Source of the DNA: Bufo bufo | Lineage: Eukaryota; Chordata; Amphibia; Anura; Bufonidae | Reading direction: 5' to 3' | DNA length: 64,000 nt | Assembly: GCF_905171765.1 (NCBI RefSeq) | Contig: NC_053394.1 | Span: forward strand, 162,409,183 to 162,473,182 | In this document: positions 53,375-62,697 of the stretch, one piece after another | How positions within the stretch are numbered: position 1 is the stretch's first letter | Layout of the letters: every line of letters begins with the position of its first letter | Translations under genes and position numbers: made by a program | Notes under the pieces: generated by a model | The model's database searches: none | Told to the model about the DNA's origin: nothing | The model's input: only the letters and a program-made list of their open reading frames with translations

Positions 53375-54400
53375 TCAGTAGTGTGTGTGGCCTCCACGGG
53401 CCTGTATGACCTCCCTACAACGCCTGTGCATGCTCCTTATGAGGTGGCGGACGGTCTCCTGAGGGATCTCCTCCCAGACCTGGACTAAAGCATCTGCCAA
53501 CTCCTGGACAGTCTGTGGTGCAACGTGATGTTGGTGGATAGAGCGAGACATGATGTCCCAGATGTGCTCAATTGGATTCAGGTGTGGGGAACGGGCGGGC
53601 CAGTCCATAGCATCAATGCCTTCGTCTTGCAGGAACTGCTGACACACTCCAGCCACATGAGGTCTAGCATTGTCTTGCATTAGGAGGAACCCAGGGCCAA
53701 CCGCACCAGCATATGGTCTCACAAGGGGTCTGAGGATCTCATCTCGGTACCTAATGGCAGTCAGGCTACCTCTGGCGAGCACATGGAGGGCTGTGCGGCC
53801 CTCCAAAGAAATGCCACCCCACACCATTACTGACCCAATCCCAAACCGGTCATGCTGGAGGATGTTGCAGGCAGCAGAACGTTCTCCACGGCGTCTCCAG
53901 ACTCTGTCACGTCTGTCACATGTGCTCAGTGTGAACCTGCTTTCATCTGTGAAGAGCACAGGGCGCCAGTGGCGAATTTGCCAATCTTGGTGTTCTCTGG
54001 CAAATGCCAAACGTCCTGCACGGTGTTGGGCTGTAAGCACAACCCCCACCTGTGGACTTCGGGCCCTCATATCACCCTCATGGAGTCTGTTTCTGACAGT
54101 TTGAGCAGACACATGCACATTTGTGGCCTGCTGGAGGTCACTTTGCAGGACTCTGGCAGTGCTCCTCCTGTTCCTCCTTGCACAAAGGCGGAGGTAGCGG
54201 TCCTGCTGCTGGGTTGTTGCCCTCCTACGGCCTCCTCCACGTCTCCTGATGTACTGGCCTGTCTCCTGGTAGCGCCTCCATGCTCTGGACACTACGCTGA
54301 CAGACACAGCAAACCTTCTTGCCACAGCTCGCATTGATGTGCCATCCTGGATAAGCTGCACTACCTGAGCCACTTGTGTGGGTTGTAGACTCCGTCTCAT
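53375..54400 (-). CDS. Tc1-type transposase, DD34E, apparently intact
   Basis: 341 residues from the ATG of MRRSLQPTQ; an in-frame ATG 45 nt upstream (54445) would add 15 residues unlike other Tc1 starts. Numbered from that longer start: paired helix-turn-helix region about 20-130 ([35 protein letters not shown]) with a basic hook RRRGGGRRR; catalytic Asp167 in LFTDESRF, Asp258 in LMQDNARPH, Glu293 in NPIEHIWD, with 34 residues between the last two; GGISL before them. No stop or frameshift. In the family the enzyme cuts and pastes the element at TA sites. Low divergence of the ends agrees with recent activity; present activity is untested. Confidence 0.93.
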   Translation of the reverse strand: MRRSLQPTQVAQVVQLIQDGTSMRAVARRFAVSVSVVSRAWRRYQETGQYIRRRGGGRRRATTQQQDRYLRLCARRNRRSTARVLQSDLQQATNVHVSAQTVRNRLHEGDMRARSPQVGVVLTAQHRAGRLAFAREHQDWQIRHWRPVLFTDESRFTLSTCDRRDRVWRRRGERSAACNILQHDRFGIGSVMVWGGISLEGRTALHVLARGSLTAIRYRDEILRPLVRPYAGAVGPGFLLMQDNARPHVAGVCQQFLQDEGIDAMDWPARSPHLNPIEHIWDIMSRSIHQHHVAPQTVQELADALVQVWEEIPQETVRHLIRSMHRRCREVIQARGGHTHY

Positions 54401-54670
54401 GCTACCACTAGAGTGAAAGCACTGCCAGCATTCAAAAGTGACCAAAACATCAGCCAGGAAGCATAGGAACTGAGAAGTGGTCTGTGGTCACCACCTGCAG
54501 AACCACTCCTTTATTGGGGGTGTCTTGCTAATTGCCTATAATTTCCACCTGTTGTCTATCCCATTTGCACAACAGCATGTGAAATTGATTGTCACTCAGT
54601 GTTGCTTCCTAAGTGGACAGTTTGATTTCACAGAAGTGTGATTGACTTGGAGTTACATTGTGTTGTTTAA

Positions 54671-54697
54671 GTGTTCCCTTTATTTTTTTGAGCAGTG
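54671..54697. repeat. Tc1 right terminal inverted repeat
   Basis: GTGTTCCCTTTATTTTTTTG followed by AGCAGTG, the complement of the left end except one base. Confidence 0.9.
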
Positions 54698-54739
54698 TAT
54701 ATTTCACATGCACATTGCACATCCATTGTCATGCCGCAT

Positions 54740-54842
54740 ACTACATACTGCACACACACACTATATACTGCACACACACACACACACACACCATATACCG
54801 CACACACACAGACACACACTATATACCGCACACACACAGAGT
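54740..54842. repeat. (CA)n-type microsatellite with TATATAC interruptions
   Basis: CACACACACACTATATACTG units; simple-sequence repeat just outside the Tc1 element. Confidence 0.9.
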
Positions 54843-55092
54843 CTATAGATTATAGTTTGTATCCTGTTGGTCAGGACTCAGGAGAAGCTTTCTTTGTCAG
54901 ACCGCCAGTATTTGCTGGTTCATTTAGAGTTACCCAGGGTGCATCCCGGGGAAGCGAACCAGCTGTACACCCCATACCGTGCCTTCACTTCACTAGACAG
55001 GTACATCTCTGCTTAGCTGGACAATATCTGATAGCTCAGACCCCACACACATACAGCCATAATACAATCCCATCTTCTAACTGTAACAGTAA
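54843..55092. other. Unassigned intergenic sequence
   Basis: Nothing recognised. Confidence 0.4.
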
Positions 55093-55404
55093 GGCCGCAT
55101 GCACACAGGCGTGTTTTTCACAACTACGGACCGTAAAAACGCAGGCTGCTGTCCTGCAGAGTGGATGAGCGCACGGCGTCATTGGTTGCTAACTCGCTAT
55201 AACGCCGTGCGCTTCTTGCCGCCACCGCTGTACAGTAATACACTTGTATAGATCATACAAGTGTATCACAGTACAGCGGTGGTGGCCAGAAGCGCACGGT
55301 GTCATAGCAACTAATGACGCCGTGCGCTCGTCCACTCTGCAAGACGGCAGGACGGGTTTGTACGGTCCGTAGTTGTGAAAAAACACGTCCGTGTGCAGGC
55401 GGCC
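55093..55404. mobile_element. MITE (GGCCGCATGCACAC type, TAA duplication)
   Basis: Ends GGCCGCATGCACACAGGCG and CGTGTGCAGGCGGCC-like sequence, flanked by TAA on both sides (55090-55092, 55405-55407). Inner arms GAGCGCACGGCGTCAT and ATGACGCCGTGCGCTC; a central GTATAGATCATACAAG hairpin. Confidence 0.87.
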
Positions 55405-55549
55405 TAAATCTAATATTTCCACTTCAAAGCCTTAAATACTTTTTGCAGTTTACTTGAGTAAATTATTTTCAATACTATTATTGTTAAAAAATGCCCAGGT
55501 AGATGCGTAAATAACTTTTGTATGTTTTGCCAACACTCTGTATTGTATA

Positions 55550-55680
55550 CAGTGCTAAGCAAAAGTATTCACCTCCCTTCACTTCGTTCTTTTTGTTGTT
55601 GTCTCACATCCTGGAATTAACGTGGATTGTTTGAGGATTTGCATCTTTTAATTTGTAGAGCATGCCCACTTAGACCTTTT
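55550..55680. repeat. Tc1/mariner terminal fragment
   Basis: ACAGTGCTAAGCAAAAGTATTC resembles the terminal repeat of another Tc1 family; cut by the piggyBac at TTAA 55681-55684. Confidence 0.5.
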
Positions 55681-55684
55681 TTAA

Positions 55685-55750
55685 CCCCTTAAGGACCGGG
55701 CTCATTTTCACCTTAAGGACCAGGCTCATTTTCACCTTAAGGACCAGGCC
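55685..55750. repeat. Left subterminal 24-bp repeats of piggyBac
   Basis: CTTAAGGACC(G/A)GGCTCATTTTCA occurs with AAGG starting at 55691, 55715 and 55739. The terminal repeat is the first of the set; these are likely transposase binding sites by analogy. Confidence 0.75.
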
Positions 55751-56215
55751 ATTTTTTGCAAATCTGACCAGTGTCACTTTAAGTGCTCATAACTTTAAAA
55801 CGCTTTGACTTACCCAGGCCGTTCTGAGATTGTTTTTTCGTCACATATTGTACTTCATGACACTGCTAAAATTGGGTCAAAAAAGTTAATTTTTTTGCAT
55901 AAAAAAATACAATTTTTACCGTAAATTTTGAAAAATTAGCAAATTTCAAATTTTCAGTTTCTCTACCTCTGTAATACATAGTAATACCCCCAAAAATTGT
56001 GATGACTTTACATTCCCCATATGTCTACTTCATGCTTGAATTGTTTTGGGAATGATATTTTATTTTTTGGGGATGTTACAAGGCTTAGAAGTTTAGAAGC
56101 AAATTTTGAAATTTTCAGAAATCTTCAAAATCCCACTTTTTATGGACCAGTTCAGGTTTGAAGTCATATTGTGAGGCTTAGATAATAGAAACCTCCCAAA
56201 AATGACCCCATTCTA

Positions 56216-58445
56216 GAAACTACACCCCTCAAGGTATTCAAAACTGTTTTTTCAAACTTTGTTAACCCTTTAGGTGTTCCACAAGAGTTAATGGCAGATG
56301 GAGAAACAATTTTGAAATTTATATTTTTTGGAAAATTTTCCAATATAATCAATTTTTTCCAGGAGTAAAACAAGGGTTAACTGCCAAACAACACTCAAAA
56401 TGGGTTGCCCTGATTCTGTAGTTTGCAAAAACACCCCATATGTGGTCGTAAACTACTGTTTGGCCGAACGGTAGCACATAGAAGGAGGGGAACACCATAT
56501 GGGTTTTGGAAGGCAGATTTGGCAGGACTGGTTTTGTTTATACCATGTCCCATTTGAAGCCCCCTGTTGCACCCCTAGAATAGAAATTTCAAAAAAGTGA
56601 CTCCATCTAAGAAAGTACACCCCTCAAGGTATTCAAAACTGGGTTTACAAACTTTGTTAACCCTTTAGGTGTTCCACAAGAGTTAATGGCAGATGGAGAA
56701 ACAATTTTGAAATTTCTATTTTTTGGAAAATTTTCCAATATAATCAATTTTTTCCAGGAGTAAAACAAGGGTTAACTGCCAAACAACACTCAAAATGGGT
56801 TGCCCTGATTCTGTAGTTTGCAAAAACACCCCATATGTGGTCGTAAACTACTGTTTGGCCGAACGGTAGCACATAGAAGGAGGGGAACACCATATGGGTT
56901 TTGGAAGGCAGATTTGGCAGGACTGGTTTTGTTTATACCATGTCCCATTTGAAGCCCCCTGTTGCACCCCTAGAATAGAAATTTCAAAAAAGTGACTCCA
57001 TCTAAGAAAGTACACCCCTCAAGGTATTCAAAACTGGGTTTACAAACTTTGTTAACCCTTTAGGTGTTCCACAAGAGTTAATGGCAGATGGAGAAACAAT
57101 TTTGAAATTTCTATTTTTTGGAAAATTTTCCAATATAATCAATTTTTTCCAGGAGTAAAACAAGGGTTAACTGCCAAACAACACTCAAAATGGGTTGCCC
57201 TGATTCTGTAGTTTGCAAAAACACCCCATATGTGGTCGTAAACTACTGTTTGGCCGAACGGTAGCACATAGAAGGAGGGGAACACCATATGGGTTTTGGA
57301 AGGCAGATTTGGCAGGACTGGTTTTGTTTATACCATGTCCCATTTGAAGCCCCCTGTTGCACCCCTAGAATAGAAATTTCAAAAAAGTGACTCCATCTAA
57401 GAAAGTACACCCCTCAAGGTATTCAAAACTGGGTTTACAAACTTTGTTAACCCTTTAGGTGTTCCACAAGAGTTAATGGCAGATGGAGAAACAATTTTGA
57501 AATTTCTATTTTTTGGAAAATTTTCCAATATAATCAATTTTTTCCAGGAGTAAAACAAGGGTTAACTGCCAAACAACACTCAAAATGGGTTGCCCTGATT
57601 CTGTAGTTTGCAAAAACACCCCATATGTGGTCGTAAACTACTGTTTGGCCGAACGGTAGCACATAGAAGGAGGGGAACACCATATGGGTTTTGGAAGGCA
57701 GATTTGGCAGGACTGGTTTTGTTTATACCATGTCCCATTTGAAGCCCCCTGTTGCACCCCTAGAATAGAAATTTCAAAAAAGTGACTCCATCTAAGAAAG
57801 TACACCCCTCAAGGTATTCAAAACTGGGTTTACAAACTTTGTTAACCCTTTAGGTGTTCCACAAGAGTTAATGGCAGATGGAGAAACAATTTTGAAATTT
57901 CTATTTTTTGGAAAATTTTCCAATATAATCAATTTTTTCCAGGAGTAAAACAAGGGTTAACTGCCAAACAACACTCAAAATGGGTTGCCCTGATTCTGTA
58001 GTTTGCAAAAACACCCCATATGTGGTCGTAAACTACTGTTTGGCCGAACGGTAGCACATAGAAGGAGGGGAACACCATATGGGTTTTGGAAGGCAGATTT
58101 GGCAGGACTGGTTTTGTTTATACCATGTCCCATTTGAAGCCCCCTGTTGCACCCCTAGAATAGAAATTTCAAAAAAGTGACTCCATCTAAGAAAGTACAC
58201 CCCTCAAGGTATTCAAAACTGGGTTTACAAACTTTGTTAACCCTTTAGGTGTTCCACAAGAGTTAATGGCAGATGGAGAAACAATTTTGAAATTTCTATT
58301 TTTTGGAAAATTTTCCAATATAATCAATTTTTTCCAGGAGTAAAACAAGGGTTAACTGCCAAACAACACTCAAAATGGGTTGCCCTGATTCTGTAGTTTG
58401 CAAAAACACCCCATATGTGGTCGTAAACTACTGTTTGGCCGAACG
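56216..58445. repeat. 395-bp tandem array, about 5.6 copies
   Basis: The anchor ACAAGAGTTAATGGCAGATG begins at 56281, 56676, 57071, 57466, 57861 and 58256, an exact 395-bp period. Copies after the first look identical to each other by eye. The unit includes GTTAACCCTTTAGGTGTTCC and CCCCATATGTGGTCGTAAAC. It lies 3' of the transposase gene. Confidence 0.95.
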
Positions 58446-59221
58446 GCAGGACATAGAAGAAGGGGAACGTCATTTTTGGAAGGCAGATTTTGCTGGACTG
58501 GTTTATTGACACCATGTACCCTTTCAAGCCCCCTGATGCACCCCTAGAGTAGAAACTCCATAAAAGTGACCCCATCTAGGAAACTACGGGATAAGGTGGT
58601 TGTTGTTTTGGGACTATTTTTGGGGTAAATTTGATTTTTGGTTGCTCTATATTAGTCTTTTTTGAGGCAATGTAACAAAAAAATGTAATTCTAAAATTGT
58701 TTCTACATTCACTATTTGGTTTTGTGGAACACCTAAAGGGTTAACATAGTTTGTAAAGTAACTTTTGAATACCTTGAGGGGTGTAGTTTCTTAGATGGGG
58801 TCACTTTTTTGGAGTTTCTAGTCTAGGCTACATCAGGGGGGGCTTCTAATGGGACATGGTGTCAAAAAAAAAACTGTCCATCAATATCTGCCTTCCAGAA
58901 ACCATATGGAGTTCCCTTCGTTCTATGCCCTGCCGTGCGGCTATATAGCCATTTACGACCACATATGGGGTGTTTCTGCAAACTACAGAATCGGGGCAAT
59001 AAATATTTAGTTTTGTTTGGCTGTTAACCCTTGCTTTATTACCGGCAAAATGGATTCAAATTGAAATTTTGCCCAAAAATTGGTGTTTTGGCACAGTTTT
59101 TATTTTATATTTTTAACACCGTTCATCCGAGGCGTTTGGTCAAAAGTTATTTTTATAGCGACGACTTTTACGCACGCGACGATGCCCAATATGTATGGCT
59201 CTCAGACTTTGGAGACACTAA
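58446..59221. other. 3' region of the piggyBac, inverted relative of the array
   Basis: 58735-59060 reads GTGGAACACCTAAAGGGTTA, CCACATATGGGGTGTTTCTG and so on, the reverse complement (diverged) of the 395-bp unit. No gene. Confidence 0.7.
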
Positions 59222-59363
59222 GCAGGCATCCTAAAACTGCGGCCCTCCAGATATTGTAAAACTACAATTCCCACCATGCCCTGCTGATGGCTGTAGGTTG
59301 TCTGGGCATGCTGGGAGTTATAGTTTTACAACATCTGGAGGGCCGCAGTTTGAGGATGCCTGC
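59222..59363. mobile_element. Foldback MITE inside the piggyBac
   Basis: GCAGGCATCCTAAAACTGCGG faces CCGCAGTTTGAGGATGCCTGC, with GGCCCTCCAGATATTGTAAA against TTTACAACATCTGGAGGGCC. The flanks do not show a clean duplication; hAT-type is a guess from size and similarity to 13312. Confidence 0.85.
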
Positions 59364-59470
59364 TCTAAAACTAATATTTTTTGGGGAAAGAAAAATTGTT
59401 TCCGTGTCTCCAAAGTCTGAGAGCCATAGTGTTTTATGTTCTCTAGTGGACTGTTGAGGATTATAAAAAT

Positions 59471-61270
59471 TTAGTACTCCATGGAAGTGTGATACTCCCT
59501 GAAGCAATTGATAATGCAGAGGCCCGGATGATCGGGGCAAGTGTCACATTGAGTAGTGGTGTCCTTCCGTATCCCCCTCTTGTGACACACTCTGCACTTT
59601 TTTTGGGTTCGTCCCTTCTTTCCAGTATGGGGGACCACACCTGGAAAGTGTTGGCCAGGGACGATCCGGGCGCCTCCAATTCCCGAGGTACTCCGGCCTG
59701 CTCTTTCCCGGTCCGAAAAGATCAGGTCTTTGAGGACTGCCTCATAGAACTGGAGGAATGTCCCTGTGCTGCCAGCGCTTCGGGATAGTACAAAAGAGTT
59801 GTACATGGCAACCTGTACCAAGTAGACCGCAACTTTTTTGTACCATGCCCGGGTTTTGCGCATGGCGTTATATGGCGTGAGGACTTGATCAGAGAGATCA
59901 ACTCCTCCCATATACCGATTGTAGTCGACGATACAATCGGGCTTGAGGACCGTTGCCGCGGTACCTCGCACAGGGACAGGGGTGGTGCCGTTACCGTGGA
60001 TTGTGGACAGCATAAGGACATCCCTCTTGTCCTTATACCTGACCAGCAACAGGTTTCCACTGGTAAGGGCACGGGTCTCACCCCTGGGGATAGGTACCTG
60101 GAGGGGGTAGGCAGGGAGGCCGCGTTGATTTTTCCGCACGGTCCCACAAGCGAACGTGGATCTGGCGGCAAGGGACCTGAACAAGGGAATGCTGGTATAA
60201 AAGTTATCCACGTACAAGTGGTAACCATTATCCAGCAGTGGGTACATAAGGTCCCACACGAGTTTCCCGCTAACACCCAGAGTGGGGGGACATTCTGGGG
60301 GTTCAATACGGGAATCTCGCCCCTCGTACACACGAAATTTGTAAGTGTACCCTGAGGCACTCTCACAAATTTTGTATAGCTTCACGCCATACCTCGCCCG
60401 CTTTGTGGGAATGTATTGGCGGAAACTGAGTCTCCCCTTGAACGCAACGAGAGACTCATCAACCGCGACCTCCCTTCCAGGTACGTAGGCCTGCTGAAAT
60501 GTGGCCCCAAAGTGATCGATGACCGGCCGTATCTTATACAGCCGGTCATAGGCAGGATCACTTCGGGGGGGACATGCTGCATTATCGGAATAATGCAGAC
60601 ATTTCCGGATGGCCTCAAACCGGTGACGTGTCATGACCATACTGTACAGTGGGGTCTGGTAGAGTATGTCCCCACTCCAGTATTGCCTGACACTGGGTTT
60701 TTGGACTAGACCCATATGCAGCACGAGGCCCCAAAATGTCCTCATTTCGGCTGCACTGACCGGCGTCCAGCCACCGGGTCTAGCCAAAACTGAGCCTGGG
60801 TTTTGAGCGACGAACTGTTGGGCGTACAGATTCGTCTGCTCCACCATCAGATTCACCAGTGAGTTACTGAAAAAAAAACTAAAATAGTCTATTTCAGTAA
60901 ACCCCACTGTGGGAATCTGGATTCCAGGATTGCCAGCAAAATCCGGAATCTCAGGCTCAAAGTCCACTGGGGGACACCAGCTAAGTTCATCGGCAGGGGG
61001 CTCCGGTGGACTTATTTGGTGGGCCGGGAAACCAGTACGAACCCCAGGGCGGCTCGTACTAGGGTGGGCCACAGGATCCCTAGCATGTGGGGCCCCTGGC
61101 TCCGCCTGGCGGCGTCTCCGCCGCCTTGGTGGCTCATCGTCATCAGATGATGATGAGGAGGATGCGGATGACAAAAGGAATGTGGGGTCATCCTCATCCT
61201 CACTGGGGCTCTCAGAGTCGGAGGCAATCTGGGCGTATGCCTCCTCGGCCGAGAACATCCGGTGGGCCAT
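59471..61270 (-). CDS. piggyBac transposase (PGBD4-like), apparently intact, 599 residues
   Basis: Uninterrupted frame. An acidic/Ser head (1-48), a basic RRRRRR run (49-54; nuclear targeting), the DDE_Tnp_1_7 core from about 120 to 500 with catalytic Asp271 (VAVDESLVAFKGR), Asp355 (HLYVDNFYTS) and Asp458 (YMGGVDLSDQ), and a C-terminal Cys-rich zinc domain (CRVC 559-562, QCDTC 575-578, then His581, Cys585, Cys589, His594). All residues needed for the family's cut-and-paste at TTAA are there. Length is usual (about 560-620). Met5 is an alternative start. It sits within its own complete element, so it is a transposon gene rather than a domesticated host gene. Confidence 0.95.
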   Translation of the reverse strand: MAHRMFSAEEAYAQIASDSESPSEDEDDPTFLLSSASSSSSSDDDEPPRRRRRRQAEPGAPHARDPVAHPSTSRPGVRTGFPAHQISPPEPPADELSWCPPVDFEPEIPDFAGNPGIQIPTVGFTEIDYFSFFFSNSLVNLMVEQTNLYAQQFVAQNPGSVLARPGGWTPVSAAEMRTFWGLVLHMGLVQKPSVRQYWSGDILYQTPLYSMVMTRHRFEAIRKCLHYSDNAACPPRSDPAYDRLYKIRPVIDHFGATFQQAYVPGREVAVDESLVAFKGRLSFRQYIPTKRARYGVKLYKICESASGYTYKFRVYEGRDSRIEPPECPPTLGVSGKLVWDLMYPLLDNGYHLYVDNFYTSIPLFRSLAARSTFACGTVRKNQRGLPAYPLQVPIPRGETRALTSGNLLLVRYKDKRDVLMLSTIHGNGTTPVPVRGTAATVLKPDCIVDYNRYMGGVDLSDQVLTPYNAMRKTRAWYKKVAVYLVQVAMYNSFVLSRSAGSTGTFLQFYEAVLKDLIFSDRERAGRSTSGIGGARIVPGQHFPGVVPHTGKKGRTQKKCRVCHKRGIRKDTTTQCDTCPDHPGLCIINCFREYHTSMEY

Positions 61271-62224
61271 GGGTGTGTGTGCGTGTAGGTGTGCGTGTGT
61301 GGCAAACTTTATTATATGTGCGTGTGTGTGGGGGCAACGGGTGTTCGCGTACTAAAAAGTCCAGGCAAAAAAATGGGCAAGTGTTAGAAAAAAAAAAAGT
61401 TAAAACTTGCTGATCAGCGGTACAACGCTGATCAGCGGTCGGTGGGGTGGTGGGGCGGGCGATGCGCTAACAGTGGACGGACGCTAAAAAGTGCCGGCCA
61501 GTCAGCGCACGCAGAAAAAAAAAAGTGGTGGTGAGTGGGGGGTGGGGGGTGCTGGTGGGGGGTGGGTGGGGGGGGGAGGCAGGTGGGGGGGGGGGGGGAA
61601 GTGGCTGGTGGGGGGTGGGTGGGGGGGCAAGTGGCAGGAGGGGTCTGGGTTAGGGTTAGATGGAAGTTTGGAAGTTTGGAATAAAAGTACTTTTTTTTTT
61701 TTTTTTCTAACTTACTTTTCCCTTCTTTCCCTGCCTAACGGTGCCTCTCCCTCACTGACCCTAACCTACCTGGGTGGCGATGGGTGCAGGAGGGTGATGG
61801 ATGCCGATTAGGGGGACACAGGAGCTCGTTCTGGACGGTGCTGCACGGTCAGGGTGCTGGACAGGAAGAGGAGGGGAGAGAGGAGCGCAGGAAGTTTGAA
61901 TCTCGCGCCTCTCTCCCCTGCACCAATCAGCACCCTGGACAGCGGCATTCAGCACCAGGGCCAGCACCGCCTCTCCAAATCCTCGGACTGCGATAGGTGG
62001 TGTTTAATTACGCCACCGATCGCAGTCTTTTTCCGGTTCATCGGGTCACAGGACACCCGAATGGACCGGAAACGCAGAAAACCGCAGGTCTGAATTGACC
62101 TGCGGTTTTCTGCGATCGCCGATACGGGGGGGTCAAATGACCCCCCCCTGCATTGTTACGGGATGCCGGCTGAATGATTTCAGCCGAAATCCCGTTCCGA
62201 TTAACCCCTGCGGCGCCGGAGTTC
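61271..62224. other. piggyBac transposase upstream region
   Basis: G-rich low complexity at 61515-61640 and a T-run at 61690-61706; the promoter is presumably here on the minus strand but no clear TATA box was fixed. The palindrome ACCTGCGGTTTTCTGCG with its inverse at 62080-62115 is visible. Confidence 0.5.
61515..61640. repeat. G-rich low-complexity tract
   Basis: Runs of GGTGGGGGG; could form G-quadruplexes on the plus strand, upstream of the transposase gene (C-rich on its coding strand). Confidence 0.85.
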
Positions 62225-62356
62225 CGATTTTAAGTCAGGACGTACCGGTACGTCCTCGGTCCTTAAGGACTCGGGAAATAGGGCGTACCGGTACGTCCTA
62301 GGTCCTTAAGGACTCGGGAAATAGGGCGTACCGGTACGTCCTAGGTCCTTAAGGGG
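62225..62356. repeat. Right subterminal 43-bp repeats with CGTACCGGTACG palindrome
   Basis: The palindrome starts at 62241, 62284 and 62327, each followed by TCCT.GGTCCTTAAGGAC, which embeds the terminal repeat. Exact 43-bp spacing. Confidence 0.9.
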
Positions 62357-62385
62357 TTAAAGGGAACCTGTCACCAAAATCTGTC

Positions 62386-62697
62386 TCTATGAGCAGTTGC
62401 CACATCTTACCACTGGGATTTTTGCCCATTCCTCCTTGCAAAACTGCTCCATTTCCTTCCAATTGGATGGTTTGCGCTTGTGAACAGCAATCTTTAAGTC
62501 TGACCACAGATTTTCGATTGGATTGAGATCTGGGCTGTGTCTAGGCCATTCCAACACATTTGTATGTTTCCCCTTAAACCACACAAGTATTGCTTTAGCA
62601 GTGTGTTTGGGGTCATTGTCCTGCTGAAAGGAGAACCTCCGTCCTAGCCTCAAATCACGCACAGAGTGGTACAGGGTTTGCTCAAGAATATCCCTGT
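62386..62697 (-). pseudogene. Tc1 transposase fragment (C-terminal half)
   Basis: Minus strand encodes [29 protein letters not shown] (second catalytic Asp), LEWPRHSPDLNPIENLWSDL (catalytic Glu) and a short tail. The N-terminal half is missing, replaced at 62698 by a hAT terminus. Confidence 0.85.

Larger units (their letters stand above)
53116..54697 (-). mobile_element. Complete Tc1-type transposon
   Basis: 1582 bp between TA dinucleotides (53114-53115, 54698-54699). The terminal repeats of about 27 bp (C[G/A]CTGCTCAAAAAAATAAAG then GGAACAC) differ at one position only. It contains a single uninterrupted transposase gene on the minus strand. All parts needed in cis and trans appear present. 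Confidence 0.93.
55685..62356 (-). mobile_element. Complete piggyBac element (6.7 kb)
   Basis: TTAA at 55681-55684 and 62357-62360. The terminal inverted repeat CCCCTTAAGGACC is perfect over 13 bases. Inside: 24-bp subterminal repeats on the left, a 395-bp tandem array (56216-58445), a small foldback MITE (59222-59363), the transposase gene on the minus strand (59471-61270), a G-rich leader and 43-bp palindromic repeats at the right end. No break was seen in the ends or the coding region, so it may be autonomous. Confidence 0.93.

Noticed and set aside
53670..54337. 144- and 161-codon plus-strand frames
   Set aside because: Antisense shadows of the Tc1 transposase.
56216..58445. Regular repeats considered as a CRISPR-like array
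   Set aside because: The 395-bp unit is contiguous, with no unique spacers, and the genome is eukaryotic.
59471..61270. Domesticated host PGBD gene
   Set aside because: It is intronless and enclosed by matching terminal repeats and TTAA sites, as in an ordinary transposon.
59722..61355. Frames of 97-214 codons on both strands within the piggyBac gene
   Set aside because: Out-of-frame or antisense shadows of the 599-codon transposase.
61515..61640. G-rich tract as a telomere or origin signal
   Set aside because: Simple GGTGGG low complexity with no periodic telomere unit.
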